Part shown: piece by piece, positions 7,525 through 17,367 of the stretch | How positions within the stretch are numbered: position 1 is the stretch's first letter | Layout: each line of letters opens with the position of its first letter | From: Flavobacteriaceae bacterium CG2_30_31_66 | GTDB lineage: Bacteria; Bacteroidota; Bacteroidia; Flavobacteriales; Flavobacteriaceae | Assembly (NCBI GenBank): GCA_001873065.1 | Contig: MNYM01000007.1 | Location: forward strand, 1-47,051 | Reading direction: 5' to 3' | DNA: 47,051 bases | Translations under genes and position numbers: made by a program | Notes under the pieces: model-generated | The model's database searches: none | What the model was told of the DNA's origin: nothing | What the model saw: the letters and a program-made list of their open reading frames with translations, nothing else

Positions 7525-9495
7525 ATGAGCGATACAAATAAAGAAAATAAGCCTAAAATTCCTAAATTTAAATTTAGTTCATATTGGATTTATGGCGCAG
7601 TGATAATTGCAATTATTGCAATTCAATTTTTTAATAGTGGGGAAATGTCTTCTAGTACTATTTCTAAAAATAAGTTTGAAGAATATTTAAATGACAATGA
7701 TATTAGAGAAGTTTTTATAATCAACAAAGACATTGCACAAATTTATTTAACACAGGAAGCTTTAAAAAAACAAAAACACAGCAAAGCAACATCCTCCACA
7801 TTTTACAGACCAGGTTCACCAGTATATGAGTATAATTTTGGGGATTTAAAGAACTTTGAAGATAGTATTTCATCTGCAAAAAAAGAAAATCCTAATTTGA
7901 TAGTTGACATCAGAAACAAGGAAAAAACAAGTTTTTTTGATATGATTATCGGTTTTTTACCTTTTATCATTTTAATTGTTATCTGGTTCTTTTTTATGAG
8001 AAGAATGTCTGGTGCTGGAGGTGCTGCTGGTGGAGGAGGTCAAATTTTTAGTATCGGAAAATCGAAAGCCAAATTGTTTGATAAAGATACCAAAGTAAAA
8101 ACAACTTTCGAAAATGTGGCCGGTTTAGAAGGTGCAAAAGAGGAAGTACAAGAAATTGTTGATTTCCTAAAAAGTCCAGAAAAATATACTTCTTTAGGAG
8201 GAAAAATTCCTAAAGGAGCCTTGCTTGTAGGACCTCCTGGAACAGGAAAAACCTTATTAGCAAAAGCAGTTGCTGGTGAGGCTGGAGTTCCATTTTTCTC
8301 ACTCTCAGGTTCAGATTTTGTTGAAATGTTTGTGGGAGTTGGAGCTTCGAGAGTGCGTGATTTATTCAAGCAAGCAGCTCAAAAATCACCGTCAATCATT
8401 TTTATTGATGAAATAGATGCCATTGGAAGAGCTCGTGGAAAAAACAGCATGACAGGCGGAAATGATGAACGCGAAAATACATTAAACCAGTTGTTAACTG
8501 AAATGGATGGATTTGGAACCGATGTAAATGTTATTGTTTTAGCAGCAACTAATAGAGCTGATGTTTTAGACAAAGCTTTGATGCGGGCTGGACGTTTTGA
8601 CCGTCAAATTTATGTTGATTTACCAGATATTCGTGAAAGAAACGAAATTTTCCATGTGCATATCAAACCATTAAAATTATCAGATGATGTAAATATCGAT
8701 TTTTTAGCACAACAAACTCCGGGTTTTTCAGGCGCAGATATCGCAAATATGTGTAATGAAGCTGCTTTAATTGCAGCAAGAACTGGAAAAAAAGCCATTC
8801 ATCAACAAGATTTTTTAGATGCTGTTGATAGAATTGTTGGTGGTTTAGAAAAGAAAAATAAAATGATTACGCCAAGAGAAAAGAAAGTAATTGCTTTTCA
8901 CGAAGCTGGTCACGCTACAATTAGCTGGATGTTAGAACACGCTGCACCCCTGGTAAAAGTTACAATCGTTCCAAGAGGTCAATCTTTAGGAGCTGCTTGG
9001 TATTTACCTGCAGAACGAATGATTGTTCAAACGGATCAGATGTTAGATGAAATGTGTGCTACTTTAGGGGGAAGAGCTGCAGAAAAAATTATTTTTGATA
9101 AAATTTCCACAGGCGCTTTAAGCGATTTAGAAAAAGTAACCAAACAAGCAAGAGCTATGGTTACTGTTTATGGATTAAATGAGGAGCTAGGTAATATTAC
9201 TTATTACGATTCATCTGGAAATGACGCTTTTGTAAAACCATACAGTGAAGAAACTGGAATGAAAATTGATCATGAAATTTCTAAAATGATTGAAATCCAA
9301 TATCAAAGAGCAATAAAAATTTTAGATGATAATAAAGAAAAATTAACAACCCTTGCAGAATTGTTATTAGAAAAAGAAGTTATTTTTAAGGATGATTTAC
9401 TCAAGATTTTTGGTGAAAGACCTTTCGATTTTGAAGAACCAATTGTAGAAAAAAAAGTTGTAGAGATTCCTACTGTTGAAAAAATCACGGAATAA
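7525..9495 (+). CDS. ftsH: ATP-dependent zinc metalloprotease FtsH
   Basis: FtsH is the membrane-bound AAA+ protease that degrades misassembled membrane proteins and regulators. The 656-aa protein has two membrane segments (about residues 18-36 and 138-158) flanking a periplasmic domain. A glycine-rich stretch ([11 protein letters not shown]) precedes the AAA domain. Walker A is GPPGTGKT (236-243), Walker [12 protein letters not shown], and an RAGRFDR second-region-of-homology segment follows. The zinc site is HEAGH (459-463) with a later Asp in [11 protein letters not shown]. The acidic C-terminus is normal for the family. It sits next to phospholipid genes in the operon. Confidence 0.97.
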   Translation: MSDTNKENKPKIPKFKFSSYWIYGAVIIAIIAIQFFNSGEMSSSTISKNKFEEYLNDNDIREVFIINKDIAQIYLTQEALKKQKHSKATSSTFYRPGSPVYEYNFGDLKNFEDSISSAKKENPNLIVDIRNKEKTSFFDMIIGFLPFIILIVIWFFFMRRMSGAGGAAGGGGQIFSIGKSKAKLFDKDTKVKTTFENVAGLEGAKEEVQEIVDFLKSPEKYTSLGGKIPKGALLVGPPGTGKTLLAKAVAGEAGVPFFSLSGSDFVEMFVGVGASRVRDLFKQAAQKSPSIIFIDEIDAIGRARGKNSMTGGNDERENTLNQLLTEMDGFGTDVNVIVLAATNRADVLDKALMRAGRFDRQIYVDLPDIRERNEIFHVHIKPLKLSDDVNIDFLAQQTPGFSGADIANMCNEAALIAARTGKKAIHQQDFLDAVDRIVGGLEKKNKMITPREKKVIAFHEAGHATISWMLEHAAPLVKVTIVPRGQSLGAAWYLPAERMIVQTDQMLDEMCATLGGRAAEKIIFDKISTGALSDLEKVTKQARAMVTVYGLNEELGNITYYDSSGNDAFVKPYSEETGMKIDHEISKMIEIQYQRAIKILDDNKEKLTTLAELLLEKEVIFKDDLLKIFGERPFDFEEPIVEKKVVEIPTVEKITE

Positions 9496-9502
9496 TTTTA
9501 GA

Positions 9503-10087
9503 ATGAATTTTTTTAAAAAACTATTTAACTTAACTCAAAGCGTTGAGACAGCTGTTGAAAAACAAACTGTTAACTTATCAATAGACGATTTATTTGTCCA
9601 TAATTTTTTGAAAAAAGGTGGTAAGTTTTTATATTGCGTTCAAGATAACGAAGTTGTTGAAAATTTAAGAAATATTTTATCAGAAAATAATTGGAACGAA
9701 CTTTTTTTATTAAATAAAAATTTAGCATCTTTTACTAACCTAATTGATGCTACAATTTTATCTAAATTTCACCAAAAAACGCCAATATTTACAACTTGCG
9801 AACATCTTATTGCTGACAATGGAGATATTTTATTTTCTTCAAATCAAATAGGTAGCACTAGACTTGTTGATTTTCCAGAAAATTTTATTGTTTACGCAAC
9901 TACAAGTCAGATAGTTAAAAATTCAGGACAAGGATTGACAGGTATAAAAATGAATCATAAACTTAGTTTGCCAACCAATATTTCTGCCATAAAAAATTAT
10001 AATATCAATAAAACCGATGATAATTTTTTAAACTACGGTAACAATAATGCAAAAAACTTATATTTGCTTCTTTTAGAAGATTTATAA
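9503..10087 (+). CDS. LUD-domain protein (LutC/YkgG-like)
   Basis: A 194-aa cytoplasmic protein of the LUD family, whose best known member LutC belongs to lactate utilisation. The family-like segment is in the C-terminal half (ADNGDILFSSNQIG, VYATTSQIVKNSGQGLTGI). I start at ATG 9503 (MNFFKKLFN), 7 nt after the ftsH stop; an upstream in-frame start would overlap ftsH. No LutA or LutB partner is nearby, so lactate oxidation is not implied. Its place between ftsH and cdsA is familiar from flavobacteria, but its role there is unknown. Confidence 0.75.
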   Translation: MNFFKKLFNLTQSVETAVEKQTVNLSIDDLFVHNFLKKGGKFLYCVQDNEVVENLRNILSENNWNELFLLNKNLASFTNLIDATILSKFHQKTPIFTTCEHLIADNGDILFSSNQIGSTRLVDFPENFIVYATTSQIVKNSGQGLTGIKMNHKLSLPTNISAIKNYNINKTDDNFLNYGNNNAKNLYLLLLEDL

Positions 10088-10088
10088 T

Positions 10089-10883
10089 ATGAGTAGCCTT
10101 TTTAGAAGGAGTTTTTCAGGGATTATATACATATTGATATTTTTATCTGCGATTCTTTTTTCACAAGAATCCTACATTATTTTAATATCCTTGTTTGGCT
10201 TTTTATGTTTGTGGGAGTTTTCTAAAATTGTTCAGCTCAAACCATTTGCACCTTACGTTTTTTTTGCAGTAACCTTGTTTTTAATGGTAAAAAGTCAAGA
10301 AAGTTTTGCGGTTATTGTAATTCTCTGCATCACACTTACCTCCTCTTTTTTCTTTATCTACAAATTGTTTTCCAAAAAGTTAATTCTATACAATACTGAA
10401 CGAGCCAAACTTGGAATTACAATTCGCTATGTTATTTTTTCCTTTTGTTTCCTTGTTTTATTACCCTTTTCAGACAATCAGTTTCATCCATTTTTAATGA
10501 TAAGTATTTTATCAATCATTTGGGTTAATGATTCTTTTGCTTTTTTTGTTGGAAAAAATATAGGTAAAAGAAAACTTTTTCCATCTGTCTCACCAAACAA
10601 AACTGTTGAAGGTTTTGTTGGAGGTTTGATATTTTCAATCATCGCTGCGCTTGTAATTTCAAATATGTATCCACATTTTTCTATGATTCAATGGATAGTA
10701 ATTGCTTTTATTGTATCTATTTTTGGTACTATTGGAGATTTGATTGTTTCTAAATTTAAAAGACAAGCCAACTTGAAAGATAGTGGCAAATTAATGCCAG
10801 GACATGGTGGAATTTTAGACAGATTGGATAGTTTGTTGTTTGCATCACCATTTGTATATTTGTACATTAATATTATTATTTAA
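10089..10883 (+). CDS. cdsA: Phosphatidate cytidylyltransferase
   Basis: CdsA makes CDP-diacylglycerol from phosphatidic acid and CTP, the branch point of phospholipid synthesis. The 264-aa protein is mostly hydrophobic, with about seven membrane segments. The full family signature is near the C-terminus: SKFKR, then KDSGKLMPGHGGILDRLDS, and SPNKTVEGFVGG precedes it. It begins 1 nt after the LUD gene and ends 2 nt before psd, which decarboxylates the phosphatidylserine made downstream of its product. The intervening enzyme, phosphatidylserine synthase, is not in the window. Confidence 0.95.
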   Translation: MSSLFRRSFSGIIYILIFLSAILFSQESYIILISLFGFLCLWEFSKIVQLKPFAPYVFFAVTLFLMVKSQESFAVIVILCITLTSSFFFIYKLFSKKLILYNTERAKLGITIRYVIFSFCFLVLLPFSDNQFHPFLMISILSIIWVNDSFAFFVGKNIGKRKLFPSVSPNKTVEGFVGGLIFSIIAALVISNMYPHFSMIQWIVIAFIVSIFGTIGDLIVSKFKRQANLKDSGKLMPGHGGILDRLDSLLFASPFVYLYINIII

Positions 10884-10885
10884 AG

Positions 10886-11542
10886 ATGATTCGTTTTCAC
10901 AAAGAAGGTTATAAAATAATATCCATCACATTCATAATTGCGATTGCTATAATTTTATTAGCAGAGAAATGTTTTGATAATATACTGATTATCAAAATTA
11001 TACAAGTATCAATACTTGTATTTGTGATATTAATTTTGCAGTTTTTTAGAAATCCTAAAAGAAATACTATTCAAAGTGACAATCAAATTATTGCTCCTGT
11101 TGATGGTAAAGTCGTTGTGATAGAAGAAGTTGAAGAACCTGAGTATTTTAAAGACAAACGAATTCAAATATCAATATTCATGTCTCCAATAAATGTTCAT
11201 GTTACTAGATATGCCATCAGTGGAGAGATAAAATACAGCAAATATCATCCAGGGAAATATTTAGTTGCTTGGCATCCAAAGGCATCAACTGAAAATGAAA
11301 GAACAACAGTTGTCATCGAAAATATCTCTTTTGGAAAAATTTTGTATAGACAAATAGCTGGTGCTATGGCAAAAAGAATTGTAAACTATGCCAAAGAAGG
11401 AGATTCTGTTTTGCAAGGAACTGATGCAGGATTCATAAAATTTGGATCAAGAGTTGATATTTTTTTGCCAATCGGAACAAAAATTAATGTGAAACTAGGA
11501 GAAAAAGTTGTTGGAGGTGTCAAAGTCATTGCTGAAAAATAA
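10886..11542 (+). CDS. psd: Phosphatidylserine decarboxylase proenzyme, short type
   Basis: Psd converts phosphatidylserine to phosphatidylethanolamine. The 218-aa protein is the short (archaeal-type, Psd-A) form. Two hydrophobic segments lie in residues 10-55, followed by the conserved IIAPVDGKVVVIEE and INVHVTRYAISGEI segments. Self-cleavage to create the pyruvoyl group is expected at G-S in IKFGSRVDIFLP. Stop-to-start spacing of 2 nt from cdsA implies co-translation. Only phosphatidylserine synthase is missing from this local pathway. Confidence 0.95.
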   Translation: MIRFHKEGYKIISITFIIAIAIILLAEKCFDNILIIKIIQVSILVFVILILQFFRNPKRNTIQSDNQIIAPVDGKVVVIEEVEEPEYFKDKRIQISIFMSPINVHVTRYAISGEIKYSKYHPGKYLVAWHPKASTENERTTVVIENISFGKILYRQIAGAMAKRIVNYAKEGDSVLQGTDAGFIKFGSRVDIFLPIGTKINVKLGEKVVGGVKVIAEK

Positions 11543-11552
11543 AAGATTTTAA

Positions 11553-11822
11553 ATGGATTTAGACACCCAATTTCAAGAAGCTTTTGAAAAAATATCTAAA
11601 CTCAAAAAAGCAGTTGCACCAGATGTAATGCTCAAATTTTATGCTTACTATAAACAAGCTAATTTTGGAAATAATTTTTCCTGTAACTGCAATTTAGATT
11701 TAAGAAATGGATTTAAATTTAATGCTTGGATGCAATTAAAGGGTATGTCATCCGAAGAAGCTAAAGAAGAATATGTAAAATTAGCAAATATAATTTTAAC
11801 AGAACAAAAACAAAAAGAATGA
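11553..11822 (+). CDS. Acyl-CoA-binding protein
   Basis: An 89-aa four-helix ACBP that binds long-chain acyl-CoA in the cytoplasm. Family residues are clear: MLKFYAYYKQANFG (with the Tyr and Lys that contact CoA), then FKFNAWMQLKGMSSEEAKEEYVKL. It sits 10 nt after psd, so it likely serves the same lipid operon, perhaps buffering acyl-CoA. ACBPs are much commoner in eukaryotes but recur in Bacteroidota. It overlaps the next gene by 4 bp (ATGA). Confidence 0.92.
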   Translation: MDLDTQFQEAFEKISKLKKAVAPDVMLKFYAYYKQANFGNNFSCNCNLDLRNGFKFNAWMQLKGMSSEEAKEEYVKLANIILTEQKQKE

Positions 11823-12433
11823 AAAAAGCACTAATTATTTCAACACTGGTGGTTGCCTTTATGATGAATTTTTCAGCTTGTAAATCTGAGTTAAAAAAAG
11901 ACTCTGAAAAAAAAGTTGCTGCACCATTTGCAATAAAGTATGCAAAAAATGAAATTAGATTTACAGCTTATAAAACAACTGCTAAAGTTCCCGTAGGAGG
12001 ACAGTTTAACAAAGTTGAAATTGTTTCTGGAGGAACAGGAAATACTGTAAAAGAGGCGATTCACAATACCGAATTTTCAATTCCAGTAAGTAGTTTGATG
12101 ACGAGAGATTCAAGTAGAGATTATAAAATTAAAAAATTCTTTTTTGGAATTATGAATAACACTTCATTGCTTTCTGGGAAATTACTAATTTCTGATGATC
12201 GTAATGGAATTGCAAAAATTGAAATGAATGGAGAGGTACAAAACGTACCTTTTACGTACACAATTTTAGATAAAACATTCAATATGCAAGCAACTATTGA
12301 TGTCAACAAATGGAACGCTTCAGCAGCTTTAGCTTCTTTGAACAAAGTTTGTGAAGATTTACACAAGGGAGCTGATGGTGTTTCTGTTACATGGAGTGAA
12401 GTTGCACTAAATATTACGTCAACTTTTAACTAA
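11819..12433 (+). CDS. YceI-like lipoprotein
   Basis: A 204-aa exported lipoprotein. The signal peptide MKKALIISTLVVAFMMNF ends in a lipobox (FSAC, Cys about 21), followed by lysine- and glutamate-rich residues. The remainder follows the YceI lipocalin-like beta-barrel pattern (IRFTAYKTTAKVPVGGQFNKVEI and later VPFTYTILDKTFNMQATID), which in family members holds a polyisoprenoid. It is coupled to the ACBP gene by an ATGA overlap and ends the operon; its last 15 bp overlap the convergent gene. Confidence 0.85.
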   Translation: MKKALIISTLVVAFMMNFSACKSELKKDSEKKVAAPFAIKYAKNEIRFTAYKTTAKVPVGGQFNKVEIVSGGTGNTVKEAIHNTEFSIPVSSLMTRDSSRDYKIKKFFFGIMNNTSLLSGKLLISDDRNGIAKIEMNGEVQNVPFTYTILDKTFNMQATIDVNKWNASAALASLNKVCEDLHKGADGVSVTWSEVALNITSTFN

Positions 12434-13312
12434 AAACTTAAAACTATCAAGGGCTTTTTCAAGTGTTTTAAATCGAAAAGAAAAACCACTCTTTTCAATT
12501 TTTTTTGATGAAATTCTACTTCCTTCCAATAAAATAATTGCCATTTCACCGAAAGTCAATTGCAATAAAAAGCTCGGTACAGCAATTCCTATAAATGGTT
12601 TTTTGATACTTTTTGCCAACGCTTTTGAAAACGAAATACTTGTATGATGTTCAGGAGCAACTGCATTGTAAATTCCGATTAAATTTCCTTCAATTGCTTT
12701 TAAGTACATTTCACACAAATCTTTAATATGAATCCATGCTAAATACTGTTTTCCAGAACCCAAAGGAGTGACGATTGGTGTTCTCATTTTTTCTAAAGCG
12801 CCTCCATTTTCAGACAAAACAATTCCAGTGCGTAAAATAGTTACAGGAATTTTTTCTTTTTCGAATTGCAAAGCAGCAGTTTCCCATTTTTCGCAAATGG
12901 ATGCAATAAAATCACTTCCTAAATCATCTGATTCTTCAAATATTTTATCGGAAGTAATGGCACCATAAAATCCAATTCCAGATGCAGAAATGAATCCTTT
13001 CAATGAAATATTCAATTCTTTTACTTTTTGAAAAAGCAAGTTTGCAGATTTTACTCTGCTGTCAATCAAGATTTTTTTTCTTTTAGACGTCCAGCGTTCG
13101 TCAGCAATTCCTGCACCAGCCAAATGAATGATAAAATCAACGCTATCAAATGCTTTTTCATCAATCATTTTTTTGGAAATATTCCATTCAAACTCATTTT
13201 TCTCAGTTGGATTTCTACTCAAAATAACTACCTCATGATTTTTTTCAATCAATAACTTTGTGAGTTGTGTTCCAATCAAACCTGTTCCTCCTGTAATCAG
13301 TATTTTTGCCAT
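12419..13312 (-). CDS. TIGR01777-family epimerase-like protein
   Basis: A 297-aa NAD(P)-binding short-chain dehydrogenase of the atypical YfcH/TIGR01777 group. The Rossmann motif GGTGLIG lies just after the start, followed by IIHLAGAGIADERW, SASGIGFYG and IVLSENGGALEKM, all typical. The group's substrate is unknown. I start at ATG 13312 (MAKILITGG); an in-frame ATG at 13336 would lie inside the preceding terminator stem. TATCTTTA 4 nt upstream could be a -7 element, giving a leaderless transcript. The 3' end overlaps the convergent YceI gene by 15 bp. Confidence 0.9.
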   Translation of the reverse strand: MAKILITGGTGLIGTQLTKLLIEKNHEVVILSRNPTEKNEFEWNISKKMIDEKAFDSVDFIIHLAGAGIADERWTSKRKKILIDSRVKSANLLFQKVKELNISLKGFISASGIGFYGAITSDKIFEESDDLGSDFIASICEKWETAALQFEKEKIPVTILRTGIVLSENGGALEKMRTPIVTPLGSGKQYLAWIHIKDLCEMYLKAIEGNLIGIYNAVAPEHHTSISFSKALAKSIKKPFIGIAVPSFLLQLTFGEMAIILLEGSRISSKKIEKSGFSFRFKTLEKALDSFKFLVKS

Positions 13313-13327
13313 ATTGTAAAGATAAAA

Positions 13328-13354
13328 AAACCGCAATCGAAAAGATTGCGGTTT
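13328..13354 (-). terminator. Terminator after the metalloprotease gene
   Basis: An 11-bp perfect stem (13328-13338 with 13344-13354) with a 5-nt loop is followed on the minus strand by seven T. It ends the metalloprotease transcript, only 15 bp before the start codon of the next minus-strand gene. Confidence 0.85.
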
Positions 13355-13374
13355 CTATTAATAAATTATAATTA

Positions 13375-15990
13375 TTATTTTATTTCTTTTAAAGCGTTGG
13401 TAATCAATGTTTTTAAATGATTTTTGTGAGCTCTTGTTGCCAAATCACCTGTTCCATTACTTACCCAAGTTTTCACATTATTTAAGTTGTAAATTGCCAT
13501 TGATTGTGCTGCAACAGAAAAACGACTACTTGTGGTTCCAGTAATCATTGCAATCAATCTTTTCACATAAACCGCTTGTAAGTTTTGACGGAAAGAATTT
13601 ATATTCGTGTTCACATCAGGTTGAAACATCATATTATTTAAGTCAGTCATAAAAGTTGACAATTTATATTGATTTCCATACAACTCAGAATCAGACATTC
13701 TTTGAAGTGTATTTGGATGCATAATATGTGCAAGAACACTTGTTTGGTATCCTAAAACTTGATCATGAATTTTTGGATCTTCAGTTTTTCCAGAAAAATT
13801 ATAACCTCTTCTTTGACTTGCAATAAAATTGTAAATGTCATTTGGAGTATCAAAAGCATTAGGAGCAAAAATGTATTTATTCAACGCATTCATAGCTCTT
13901 TTTTGATCTTTTAAACTTACAGGAGTATAAGGTTGTGTAGCACCTTCTTGTCCGAAAGTTGCTCTGTCAACATATACTCCTCCAATATATCTTGAAATTA
14001 CTCCTCCTGAAATTGCAGATTGATTGTGAAGTGTATAATAAGCTCTTCTTAAATCTTCAAAAGTTTGTCCTTTTTTTGTAAATTGAGTTTTGATTTTTTT
14101 CATCATCGTGTTTACCAATTCAAATCTGTTGATTGAATACGTGATTGCATCACTTGATAAATCTCCAATCATAACTCTTGGGTCAATTCCTTTTCCAGGA
14201 GAGCGCATGTCATCAGCATCATTTCCAAAAGTTAATTCTGGTAATGTAGACTTGTTTAGCAATGCAATTTTTTCAGCATCTTTTTTAAAATTCATATATC
14301 CAAATTGAACTGCCCAAATATCATAAGGACCTACATTCATATCATAATATTGTCCTTGTTTGCTTCTATCATTGGTTATGTTGATTCCTGCATAATCCAT
14401 CACAGAACCTGTTAATGCTTTTCCTTTGATGAAATCTTTATCAGCCAACTGCTCGGGAGAATACAATTGACTTGCTTTCATATTGTGATTCAACCCTAAA
14501 GTATGGCCAACTTCGTGCATGATTAATGCTTTCATTCCCTCTTTTTTGATTGCTTCCATATCTAAAACTGATGCTCCAGTTGCCTGTAAAACAGTAGTTC
14601 CTACTTGTAAATTTTCATGCATAACATGACCTAAAGAACAAAACATAAAGTTTTCTTTTGAAAGAATTTTTTGTTTTTCAAGTTCATCTTTAGACTCTAA
14701 TTTCATATTTGCAGAAGCAGTATTGTATAATTTATCTGCAAAAACTCTATTTGTAAAATGCACAAATTCGAGCATGATATCTGCACCTAAAATTTCTCCA
14801 GTTCTCGGATTTACAAAACTTGGTCCATAACCACCAAAAGGAGGATTTGGAGAAGATGTCCAACGTAAAACATTGTATCTTACATCACCTGCATCCCAAT
14901 CTGCATCATCAGGTTGAACTTTTACAACCATGGCATTTTTAAAACCAGCTTTTTCAAAAGCTTCATTCCAAGCCAAAACACCTTCTTTGATGGTTTCTCT
15001 CCATTCAACGGGAGTTGTGTTTTCAATCCACCATGTTATGGGAGTTACAGGTTCTGAAATGGCAGCATTTGGATCTTTTTTTACCAATTTCCATCTGTGA
15101 ATCATATCTCTATAATTGATGGTTTCAGTAGTTGTCATGTCATTGGTTTGGGTTAGAAAATAACCAACTCTTGGATCATCCATTCTTGGTTCATAATCAT
15201 CAGTAGGCATGTTCATAAACGTATGAAAAACCTTGATAGATACATTTCTTCCATCAGTAACTGCCTCAGAACCACCATTCATTACAGAAGGATTGTAATA
15301 AACATAGTCTGTTTTTATGTTTGTGTTTTCAGGATAATTTTTAATGGATTCAATTTTTGATTTTCCTTTATCAAAATTACCTAAGCTAAATGCAAACGGA
15401 GATTCTCCAGGTGATTTTGGTCTTTTGATGGTTGTAAATGTTTCAGATAAAAACAACCCATCAGCATCAATTAAAAATTCACCCTTTTTTTCATCAGAAG
15501 CTAAAATTTTTCCAGAAGTAATCACTGCATCACTAATATTTGCCTCCGCAGATTTTGAAAGTGCATTGTTTTTATCAAAATAAAATGCAGTATTTGGTGC
15601 GATAAAATCCAATCTATCAAAATATTGTTTGATGTGAAACACGGATGAACCTCGATAAGCACCTCTAAAATGACCTGCTTCAGTTACTCCGTCAGCAATT
15701 TGAGAGAAATAAATAAAGTCTTTAGCAAGTTGGTCTTTTTTAACCAAAAGTTTGACAGATCCAGTAACGGTATCTTGATAAATGTCAAACAAACCTTCAA
15801 TTTTTTTGCTTCCTTTTGTAAGTTCTTCAACAGTCTTATCCTTTTTTGGAGGAGTTGGTTTCGGAGTAACAGTTTCTTTTTCATCTTTTTTCTTTTTCCT
15901 TTGCGCATTCAAATCTTGAACACCAACAATTGAGATTGTAAGGAGTAAAAGACAAAGAATTCGAATTTTTATTAATTGAGTTGTTTTCAT
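13375..15990 (-). CDS. Secreted zinc-dependent metalloprotease (DUF5117/DUF4953 type)
   Basis: An 871-aa exported protein. A signal peptide (to about residue 29, ending LNAQ) is followed by a lysine-rich, highly charged linker (RKKKKDEKE to about residue 70). The middle resembles the DUF5118/DUF5117 regions of Bacteroidota metalloproteases. The metzincin zinc site is HEVGHTLGLNH (492-502), preceded by M491 and followed by SVMDYAGIN, a plausible Met-turn. The C-terminal part contains the expected DUF4953 region. No T9SS tail is visible, so it is probably periplasmic. Substrate unknown; it appears monocistronic. Confidence 0.9.
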   Translation of the reverse strand: MKTTQLIKIRILCLLLLTISIVGVQDLNAQRKKKKDEKETVTPKPTPPKKDKTVEELTKGSKKIEGLFDIYQDTVTGSVKLLVKKDQLAKDFIYFSQIADGVTEAGHFRGAYRGSSVFHIKQYFDRLDFIAPNTAFYFDKNNALSKSAEANISDAVITSGKILASDEKKGEFLIDADGLFLSETFTTIKRPKSPGESPFAFSLGNFDKGKSKIESIKNYPENTNIKTDYVYYNPSVMNGGSEAVTDGRNVSIKVFHTFMNMPTDDYEPRMDDPRVGYFLTQTNDMTTTETINYRDMIHRWKLVKKDPNAAISEPVTPITWWIENTTPVEWRETIKEGVLAWNEAFEKAGFKNAMVVKVQPDDADWDAGDVRYNVLRWTSSPNPPFGGYGPSFVNPRTGEILGADIMLEFVHFTNRVFADKLYNTASANMKLESKDELEKQKILSKENFMFCSLGHVMHENLQVGTTVLQATGASVLDMEAIKKEGMKALIMHEVGHTLGLNHNMKASQLYSPEQLADKDFIKGKALTGSVMDYAGINITNDRSKQGQYYDMNVGPYDIWAVQFGYMNFKKDAEKIALLNKSTLPELTFGNDADDMRSPGKGIDPRVMIGDLSSDAITYSINRFELVNTMMKKIKTQFTKKGQTFEDLRRAYYTLHNQSAISGGVISRYIGGVYVDRATFGQEGATQPYTPVSLKDQKRAMNALNKYIFAPNAFDTPNDIYNFIASQRRGYNFSGKTEDPKIHDQVLGYQTSVLAHIMHPNTLQRMSDSELYGNQYKLSTFMTDLNNMMFQPDVNTNINSFRQNLQAVYVKRLIAMITGTTSSRFSVAAQSMAIYNLNNVKTWVSNGTGDLATRAHKNHLKTLITNALKEIK

Positions 15991-16158
15991 GTTATTTGAT
16001 TTTTTGAATAAGGCGTTAATTTAGTTTTTTAGCGTTATTTATCTGTTAATTTTTTGATAAAATTGGCAATGAATTCAATTATCAAATATTTGTTAAAATA
16101 TCTAAAACGTCAATAATCACTGCAATTTTTCATTTCATAATGTCGTAAATTTACAAGG

Positions 16159-17280
16159 ATGAAAAATAGCAATAAAAAAGGATTTATTTTCAAGTCATTT
16201 GAGGCAGAAAATCAGTCTCCGTTTGAAAAATTGTTCGAAATCTTCAAAGAATTAATCACACATACTTCAGGTGATTTTGAAGAAGCAATTGATTGGTTGC
16301 GTTCTTTGGATAAAGAATATAAACTAACAGATGAGCATTATACCATTGATGATTTTGTCGAAGATTTAAAGAAAAAAGGCTTTATCAAAGAAGAAATTGA
16401 TGCAAATGGAGTTGGAGGAACGAAAATCACACCAAAAACTGAGCGCGCAATTCGTCAACAAGCATTGAAACATATTTTTGGAAAAATCAAAAAAAGTGGC
16501 GCTGGAAATCATAAAAGTAAATCTCCAGGTTTGGGTGATGAACATGCAGGCGATTTCAGAAATTATCAATTTGGTGACAGTCTTGACAAAGTATCCATCA
16601 CAGAAAGTTTGAAAAATGCGCAAATAAATCATGGAGTTCAAGATTTTACACTATCAGAAAATGATTTGGTTGTTGAAGAAACCATGCACAAATCGCAAAT
16701 GAGTACTGTTTTGATGATTGATATTAGCCACTCAATGATTTTATATGGTGAAGACAGAATCACACCTGCCAAAAAAGTGGCGATGGCTTTGGCAGAATTG
16801 ATAACAACTCGTTATCCAAAAGATACTTTAGATATTATCGTTTTTGGAAATGATGCTTGGACAATTGACATCAAAGAATTGCCTTATTTACAAGTTGGAC
16901 CTTATCATACAAATACAGTTGCAGGCTTGCAATTGGCAATGGATTTATTACGCAGAAAACGAAATACCAACAAACAAATTTTTATGATTACTGATGGAAA
17001 ACCAAGTTGTTTGCGTTTGCCTGATGGACAATATTATAAAAACAGCAATGGGTTAGACAAATATATCGTCAATAAATGTTATGCAATGGCGCAACAAGCT
17101 CGAAAATTGCACATTCCAATTACCACTTTTATGATTGCTCAAGATCCTTATTTGATGCAATTTATCAGTGAATTTACAGCAGCAAATCAAGGAAAAGCAT
17201 TTTACACGGGATTAAAAGGTTTGGGTGAAATGATTTTTGAAGATTATGAAACCAATCGAAAAAAGAGAATTAGAGGATGA
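16159..17280 (+). CDS. VWA-domain protein paired with a MoxR-like ATPase
   Basis: A 373-aa cytoplasmic protein with a von Willebrand A domain in the C-terminal half. The metal-ion-dependent adhesion site is intact: D188-I-S190-H-S192 (MIDISHSM), and T278-D279-G280 supplies the later acidic position. The N-terminal half (about 1-170) is charged, with no domain I recognise. The AAA+ ATPase 87 bp downstream is the expected partner: such pairs act as metal-insertion or complex-remodelling machines. The mycobacterial Rv0958-Rv0959 pair is, from memory, a similar arrangement. TAAATTTA ends 5 nt before the ATG and may be a -7 element. Target unknown. Confidence 0.85.
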   Translation: MKNSNKKGFIFKSFEAENQSPFEKLFEIFKELITHTSGDFEEAIDWLRSLDKEYKLTDEHYTIDDFVEDLKKKGFIKEEIDANGVGGTKITPKTERAIRQQALKHIFGKIKKSGAGNHKSKSPGLGDEHAGDFRNYQFGDSLDKVSITESLKNAQINHGVQDFTLSENDLVVEETMHKSQMSTVLMIDISHSMILYGEDRITPAKKVAMALAELITTRYPKDTLDIIVFGNDAWTIDIKELPYLQVGPYHTNTVAGLQLAMDLLRRKRNTNKQIFMITDGKPSCLRLPDGQYYKNSNGLDKYIVNKCYAMAQQARKLHIPITTFMIAQDPYLMQFISEFTAANQGKAFYTGLKGLGEMIFEDYETNRKKRIRG

Positions 17281-17286
17281 AAAACA

Positions 17287-17340
17287 GCTATTGGCTTTTG
17301 GCTATTAGCAACAGGAATTAATATATAAATAGCCAATAGC
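17287..17340. repeat. Inverted repeat between the VWA and ATPase genes
   Basis: The 87-bp spacer holds a perfect 10-bp inverted repeat: GCTATTGGCT (17287-17296) and AGCCAATAGC (17331-17340). A competing 7-bp pairing exists inside it (17300-17306 with 17328-17334). Half-copies such as AGCTAAAGGC follow, giving an iterated (A/T)GCC-(A/T)-rich texture. It could attenuate or process the transcript between the partner genes, or be the relic of a small dispersed repeat. There is no T-run for termination. Confidence 0.7.
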
Positions 17341-17367
17341 AAAAAGCTAAAGGCAAAAAACTAAAAA

